DNA of 64,000 bases, from assembly GCA_910579215.1 (NCBI GenBank), contig CAJTTN010000004.1, positions 62,001 to 126,000 of the forward strand, given 5' to 3'. Position numbers and translations under genes: made by a program. The DNA is from an uncultured Anaeroplasmataceae bacterium. Its GTDB lineage: Bacteria > Bacillota_I > Bacilli_A > Acholeplasmatales > Anaeroplasmataceae. Shown here piece by piece: positions 20,901 through 29,900 of the stretch (the stretch's first letter is position 1; each line of letters begins with the position of its first letter). The notes under the pieces were generated by a model. It saw only the letters and a list, made by a program, of their open reading frames with translations. It was not told the origin of the DNA and did not search any database.

Positions 20901-23900
20901 TTTAAGGAAATTGGGGAATATGTTTATGCTGTTCAGCTCAGTGGTAGACATTATAATACTTTAAGAAAAAACATTCGTCTTAAAACAGTAAAAAGTAATG
21001 TAATTGTAGCTGGACTTGATAAGGTATATGATCGTGAGCCTATCAGCCCATTAGAGGATGGCAAGATAACTAAAATTGGTCAAGATCAAATCTTTGGCTT
21101 AACCTTTACGTATTATGATGCGAATGGAAATCAATTAAATTCTGCTCCAAAGAATGTTGGGCAGTATAGTGTAAGAATTTATGCTCCTGAAGGACAATAC
21201 TTTAATCAATATGATCATACCCATAGCTTTAAAATAACTAAGCGTAAGGTTTATATTAGTGTTAATGGAGAAAAAACATTTGATCAAAATGTATTTAGCT
21301 ATACACCTGTAACAGGTGAATTGGCAACTACTCCTGAAAGACCTAATGAGGGTATTTTACTTGGAGATGAATTTGTTGGTACAATTCAAACGGATAGCTT
21401 TGTACCAGATACCTATGTATGGCCAGATGATTTTATTTGGTCTCCAAATTGGGCAATTTATTATAGCGCAGATAACACAGACGTTTCTGCAAACTATGAA
21501 TTAGTTGTTAGAGGAAGCTATAAGATTAATCCTCTTACCTTTGTGTATGAGGCCTTTGGCTACGAGGGAGATTATGATGGCTATTTCCATACAGGTACAG
21601 TAAATATTTTATATCCTACTCCTGATAATTACGCGCCTGCATTCTCTCCAGATGTTTCTGTGAAGTGGAGTGTATCTAGTCTAGATGAATTCTCTTCTGC
21701 ATGGTTAGACCAGGCTCCAGTATTTGCTTCACCTGGGGAATATGAATTATACTATATGATAAGTGCACCTTATTTTAAAACTGTAATTCGAAGCGTTAAA
21801 ATTAAAATAAATCTTTTGACAATAGAATATGAGGATCCAGCTACTATGGATACAGATGGCGATGATCATTATTGGACGCTTCAATATAATGGTAGAAGTC
21901 ATACATTTGAAATTAATGTATTGGCTCCAACCTCTGGTGCTAAGGTAACCTATAGTTTAGATGGTATGAATTATACTGCTGAGGCACCTATGTTCATTAA
22001 TTATGGACTACATGATGTTTATTATAAAATAGAGGCTCCTAATTATAAAGAGGTTGGTCCTACCCATCGGGTTGTTCGAATAAAGATTGATATTAATGAT
22101 CCAGATGATAATTTTGAAGGGAAGAAGATGGCAGATACAGATTATTACGCTAATTTCTTCTCTGGCGAATATGATGGACAAGAGCATTCCGTTGATGCTG
22201 GCTTTAATCCTTTGTTTGTTGCAACTGTAGGTTGGACGCGTATTTTGTATTCCTTAGACGGTGGTGTAACTTGGACTGAGGAATGTCCTGTATTCCAAGA
22301 TATTGGTAAGTATGAAGTGACAGTAAGATATGCTGCTGAAGGCTATAAGGATGAAATGCTACAAGGCTTTGTAGAGATTACAGGTCTTCAATTAGATATT
22401 CAAACGAATCCATATACGGCAGTATTTAATGGCAAGAATCATATGATTACCTTGTCTTCCAATACGGCTCAACTTCGTTATGATGATGCGACTAAGAAGT
22501 ATTATTATTTAGATGATAAGATTACAGAGGAAGTAGAGCTAGAGTTCTATTATACTACAGATCCAAATGTAGTTGGTAGTGGCTCAGGCTGGCTTCCTAC
22601 TGTAGCAAATGTGGATGGTGTTCCTACAGTTCAAGGACTAAGGGATGTTGGTATATATTCTATATACGTACGAATTGAGGCAGAATATTTTGAAACCTTA
22701 ATTATTCAAGAGTATACAAGATTAACGATTACACGTTTGGAGAATCCAGATATTACAATGGATAGTCCACAGCAATTTGAATATTCTAAGGCTCCTATTG
22801 ACTCATCTAAAATTGTAATTGATACAGTTGCAGATGGTGAACGTGCATACTATTATTATTCTGCATATTGGAGCAATGGTGAAATGAAATATGATGAGCC
22901 ATTAAATCGTGTTTTACCACCAGAGGAATTAGGCTTATACTATGTAGAGGTGCGCATTTCTGCCTCTAAAAACTGTGGCTCTGCCCATGTATTTGGCTTT
23001 ATTGAAATTGTACCACGTGTTCTAGAGGTTAAATATACAAATCCACAATATTATGATGGTACATTAAAAACGCCAGACGCCTATGTGGTTACTGGTACTA
23101 GTGATGTGATTCATATCCTAAGCTCTGTTCAAGGGGATAAGCAGCCAATTGAGGTTGGTACCTATTTCTTTGATGTATTTATGGTAGAAAATAACCCTAA
23201 CTATGTCTTAAATACTGATGTAATTGAAATGGAGATTAAGATTCGTAATTTATTATTCTATTTGGATGAGGAACATTTATTAAAAGAAAATGGTGATCCT
23301 TGGAACCAAACAGATTCTGAATATTACGATAATTCTGCCCAGGTTGGCGATAATAAGTGGCATATGCTAGGTGACATGAGTGGAACACATACCATTTATA
23401 TTGATGGAGCACCAGTAGAGATATTCTATGCAGGCTTAGCAGCTAGACATGCAATTTATGCTGAGCTTGAAACTAGTAAGGGTGTTCGTGGAACCTATTT
23501 CAATTCTAATGTAAGCAATGAATTTTATATTAATAGTGTTATTGTCAAGAAGTTTGACATTTATGAGATTGATGAAAATGGTAATTTTGTATTAGATGCA
23601 GATAATAAACCTATTTCTGTTAAGGATTATTATGATGTATATTATTATCTAAAAATTACATTGCTTAATCCAGATATTAATTTAGAGGATTTAGACATCA
23701 TAAATGAATATAGCTATGATGGATTACCTCATACAATTCAAGTGAATTTGCCAAAATATTTGGTTGGTGGCTTCATCCGTTTTGAAGGATTTGAAGGAAA
23801 TTATAGTTCTATTCCTCCTAAATATGTTAACGTTGGTGAATATGTAATTAAATATTATGTAGGAGCAAACGGCTATGAGGATACCTATGGTCAAGCGATA

Positions 23901-26900
23901 CTTAAGATAAATCCAGCAGAATTAAATATTGTTGTTAACGATATGTATAGACAGTCGGATGCTAGGAAGACACCGCATAATGTCTACGATGATTCCTATC
24001 ATATTAATGACTATACACTGCAAAATATTTTATCTACGCCAATGCCAAAGGCAAATCATATGAAATATTATAGTGCTGAGGATTATACGTATGATGAAAT
24101 ATTGAATTTCTATAAGAATTTTGATCCTGAAAGTCCTATTTTAGCTACTGGATTAGATAAGCTTATGGATGCTGGAAGCTATTTCATAGTGGTTTACTAT
24201 GAAGAAGATATCATGCGTTGGAAGGAATCCTTTGCGATTGTAAATGTCGAGTTAAAGCCTAGAGATATTATAATTGAAATACCTACAACACAGAATTTTA
24301 TCAAGGTGTATGATGGAACAAAAATATCTATTCCTTTAACTGATGCTAGAATTGATATGAATCGTACCGAGACTACGGGTTTATGTACGAACCATACAAT
24401 CAATCAGACAGCAGATATGATGCGTCAATATACCGTTCAAACGAATAGTGCAGATGCTGGTATTTATGATTTACTTACTCAATTTGAGTTTGGAGCTATT
24501 GACATTCGTCGTACAGATGGTTCGTCTGTAGATAGTAAAAATTATCATCCAGTTATTCATGGTAATTTTATTGTTGAAATTCAAAAGGCATATTTAAAGG
24601 ATGGCGACTTTATTGTTGAGCCATATAAAGAAAAGATTTACGATGGCTATCGTCATGAGCCTGATTATACATGTGTATCAGATGGTGAATTAAAAATAAC
24701 ATATTATCTTATAGATGATGAAACAGGAAATGAGACTGAATTAAGAGGAGACCAGAAAAATGTTGGTCACTATCGTTTGCAAGTATCCATAGGAGAAGGT
24801 AAGAACTATTATGCTTGGGAGGATTCCTTCTATCGTAATGATCCACTTGTTACAGCTCCATACCTAGAATCTGAAATTGTTTGTACACCTAAGGAAGTTG
24901 ATGTTCATTGGGATGATGTAGAACAAACCTTTAATGGGGAATCATTATCTATTAAGCCTTGGATTTTAGATGAGGAGACGGACCATGATAATCCTGTTCG
25001 TGTAGATTTGATTGCTTCTTATTGGAGTAACGATATTTATGATTGGATTCCAACGGTTATCAATCAGGGTACCTATTTATCCTTAGCAAGCTTTGACACA
25101 ACTACAAGTGTTGGTCAAACCTATGATAAGAACTATACGCTATTAAATAATACAGAATACTTTGTCATTTTATATTTAACCTTGAAAATACAATTGGGTG
25201 ATGGTGGCGAAACGAATGATATTGTATATTACAATACGCAAACGAACTGGTATTCTCCTTTATACAAGGAAGATACACCAAATGCTGCAGAAATCTTTGC
25301 TGAGACACCTGAGCTTATAGAATGGTTGTCAACAATTACAATTTCCTCTTTAGCAGATGAAGGAGCGCCAGCTTCTATTTCTGCAAAGGATTACACTCCA
25401 GGTACTTATCGTGGAGATCGCTTTGATGTAAATTGTCGAATTAGAAATAAGCATGGTGTTGATGTTACTAGCTCCATCAATTTTGAGATTATTGGATCTG
25501 TAACAGTAAAGACGGATACTATTGATTATGTGACTAAGGATGTTACTTTACCATATAAGGAAAATAAAAATCAAAGTAGTGTTGTTGGATATACCTTTGA
25601 GGAATTACAATGCTTAATTGTGAAAAATCCTAAATCAGGTTTTACAATTGAGAATTTTGTTATCAATGAGGTATCCTATGGTCATAATTTCCCTAACCTA
25701 TCTCAAGCAGGAGAATATGATATTACATTTGATATTATGGCTACTGGCTATGAGGCTTGTAGAGGGTCTGTCCATATTACAATTACACAATTCCCAGCGT
25801 ATATGAGCTTCTCAACTAACTTGAGTAAAACCTATGATGGTTCACCTGTAGAGGTTTCTCAGTTAGTACAGACAAGTGCATCTGGATTTAATGGAGAAGT
25901 TGCTGATTTAATTATTCAGTATTCAGAATTAGTATATGAAAATGGTAACTATTATGAGGTTCCACTAGATTCTGCTCCTACAAATGTAGGTAAATATAAG
26001 GTACATATCACTTCTAGTGTAGATTCACTTGATGTCCAAAAGAACTATACAGAATTAGATATAACACAATCCTTTGACATAACGGCAAAAGAGATTAAAT
26101 TAACTGTAGAAGAGGATATGGAGCTTTTAAATGACGAGCTATTAAATAAGGCTTGGACAAGTAAGCAGTATGAGTATGATGCAGGAGATAATCCATACAT
26201 CATGTCTGGAGATTTACTTCAGTTCCAATTCTCAACGGATATATTTACAAGAGGTAATTATGTTGGTAGCAAGATTTTAAAGGTTACGGATCCAGGTGCA
26301 TTAGATGCTACAAACAATACGAATTTAGTTACTGAGAGTGGCAAAATTTTCAACGTTTCTTGGCGTTTAGTTAAAACAGATGATAAAGGTAATATTGTCT
26401 ATGATGAATATGAGGATCCTAATAATCCAACAGGACCTAAGATTAAAGTTCCTAGAGATGTTTCAACAAACTATTCTATAAATTTAGTTCTTAAGCTATC
26501 TGTGCATTATCCATATATACCTGTAACGGTTGAAGGAGAAGAGATAGTTTATGATCAACAGCCACATTTTGGTACGATTGAGTTTGCAGATTATACAAGT
26601 GCAGATATCTCTATTTCTTATCCGGCAGACTGGTTTGAGGCTAATGCTGTACAGCTATATTCACGTACACAGGATGATTTAACAAATAATCCAAATCTTT
26701 GTGTAAACAATATAGAATTGATGTCCTTTACGGATCCAGGTACGTACACAATTTACTATAAGATTGATGTCAAGGATAATGCTAGTTCGACTAAGTTTGA
26801 ATCTGCTATCGGTTCTTATGTGATTCAGATTGATAAGCTTGAAAGAACAGTTACAGAGACACAAACCTTAGATAAAGAATTTGATAATACTGCAACAGGA

Positions 26901-29900
26901 GACTTCCGTTCTGGAAGATACTTCCCTTACTATGAGGTAAGCTATGACGATCCAACGATTGCAGATAATTATAATATTGAAGATATTGAAATTATCTATA
27001 AGCAGGCAGGCTTTAATTCTTATATTTCTGCAGAAGATGGTTGTATAGATGCAGGTGTCTATATGTATTCTATGACCATACCTGAAACTAAGTATTATAA
27101 GCAATCTGTTTTACAATCTAACTTTATCATTTCTAAGATTAGAATATATATAGAGGATAAGCCACTTCCAAGCCGAGCTATCTTTACTTATGATGGCTTA
27201 GTTAAGAGTGTTAGTGTAACAGAAAATTCTAATTATTATAATGTTGGTACTAAGGCAAGTGCGGATGCACCATTAGATCCATTACTAGACTTAAAGTTTA
27301 GTGCTACCTTAGTAACTAAGGATTTCAAAACGAAGAAATATTCTGGTGCTGATACGACCTTATTATTATATAATTATGAATATACAGTTACCGATTTAGA
27401 TGGTAAGGATGTATCTAATAATTACTTGATTGATTATTCAAATGCTTCTATTGAGATTATTCCAATCCCAATGCAATATAAGGTAAATCATCCTGTTTAT
27501 ATTTATGATAATCAAGAACATGCCTTCTCTTATTATATTTCAACACCAAGCAATCCAAAGCTTGTCCGTGTTGAGTGGTTTGATGAAGCGACTGGAGAAT
27601 GGACAACAAATCCTATCTATAAGCGCAATGTTGGTGAGTATGAGGTTAAAATTCGTATGTTTGCAGATAATTATCAGCCAACAGGAGAAATTACTTTACC
27701 AATGACGATTGAGCCTGCAGAGACGATTGTTGAGTATGTATCTAATCTTTCCCGTGTTTATGATGGTAATGAGGTAACAATCCCTGAAATTATCATGACA
27801 AGTAGAGATGATGCAAACGAGGGTACTTTAGTAGATCGCTATACTTATAAATATTATCAATATGATGAGAATGGTAATTTAATTCCTGAGCCTATATTTA
27901 CACAATATTATGATAATGATTTGCAGCAAATTGTTACAAATGGTCATCGTGCTATTAATGTAGGTCGATATAGAATGGAAATTATCATTCCTGCAAGTGA
28001 AAACTTTGCGGCTGTAACCTATTCAGATGATTTTACTATTTCAAGCTTTGTTACAGATGTAACATGGCAGGATTTAGTATTTACCTATGATGGTACTCCA
28101 AAAGCACCTACTGCCTATTTACAGCTAGTACCAACAGATAAGTTAAATGGTCAGCATATGCGTATCCAAATTGATGTATCTGTTACTCCTAATGCTGTAA
28201 ATGGAGATATCAATCATAAGAATAAGGGTACCTATACTGCTACAGCATCGTTGAATCTTGCACTAAGTGATCCAAAGATTGCAAACTATATCATTGGAGA
28301 GAAAACAAAGAATGTTACTTTTGTAATTCAGCCTAGATCCACAGTAATTACATTGAATTATCCACAGTCCTTATATAAGGGTGATATTGATTACTTAATG
28401 TATTATAAGGGATTAAATAAAGAGGGTTATAAATTCACAGCTTCTAATATTGTTCCAGAGCATAAGATTACAGACTATCTAAAATTGAATTATGATGGTC
28501 CAAAAGAATACAATAAGCCTACAGATTTCACTTGGATGGATGGAGTTAATGATGTAGCCTTAGCAAATCAAAAGCCTAGAATTTATGATGAGAATAATGT
28601 GGATGTAACAGATAATTACTTGCTTGGCTATTCCTATTTATTTGTTCTAAATGAAAAAATAACGGATACAGCTGTAAGTATTACCAACTATGTTGGTGTA
28701 TACGATGGACAATATCATTCCTTTGATATTGATTTGCTTGTTGATGATCCATCACAATTCACAATTAAATATTGGGTGCTAGGTCAAAGTAGAACATGGA
28801 CAACGACTAAGCCTAGAAGAATAGACGTTGGTCAAGACCAAATTTCTGTACGTATTGAAGATGCGCAAGGACATATTGTATTTGAAGGTACTGCAGGTAT
28901 TACGATTACAAAGGCTGATCCTGAAATTCAATTTGAAGATTTATATTTCCGCTTAGGAAAGACGTATGATGGTGTGCCAATTGTAAATCCAAAGGTTACT
29001 TATAATGGTGTAGCAACGGAAGCTGTTACATATACTTATTATGAGATTGATGAAAATGGTAATGCTCGCAGATTGAATTCTAATCCAATCAATGCTGGAA
29101 AATATCGTTTAGATGTTGAGGTTTTAGCAACACAAAACTATAATAGTGTCGTTCATTCCTTTGATATATTTGAGATTACTCCACGTACGATAACGATTCA
29201 TATCAAAACTCAAACTAAATTATTTGATTACCTATCATGGACACATAAGGTAGAAGACCATGAGGTTGAGAACTTAGTAAGAGGACATACTTTACGTTTA
29301 GATGAGCATTCTAACAATGGTATACTTATGACTTCCTCACCAGAGGTTGGAGAATATACCTTATTAGGTGTAAATCCAGGTTTCCAATGGCAAAATAACT
29401 TCTTAAGAATTTATGATGCAAATGGAAATGAAGTAAATAGTCCAACAAGAGAAAATTATGTGGTAAATCTTTTAGCGGATGTTAAGATTGCTGAGCGTCA
29501 GTTCTCAGTTGATTTCAAGGACGATGTAGTTTTATATGATGGTCAACCACACTTTATTTCAGCTCGTCTTAATGGTACGGTAAGAAATGATGGAACAATT
29601 GATCCAAGCATTTATGCAGACTTTGAAAATGAGGTTACTATAGAATATGCTATATTACAAAATGGAACATATAGCTATGGACTAGACCTTATAACTAGAG
29701 TTGGCATTGGTGTTTATAATATTCGTGTTAGAATATCAGCGCCAAATTATGAAACATTGGTCAAGGAGGCATATCTTGCTATTCTAGATCCAGATAATCC
29801 ATATCTACCTCCTGAAATTACAGATCCTGATGATCCGAATAATCCAGGAGGAGATCCAGATGATCCGAATAATCCAAACAATCCGGACAATCCAAATTGG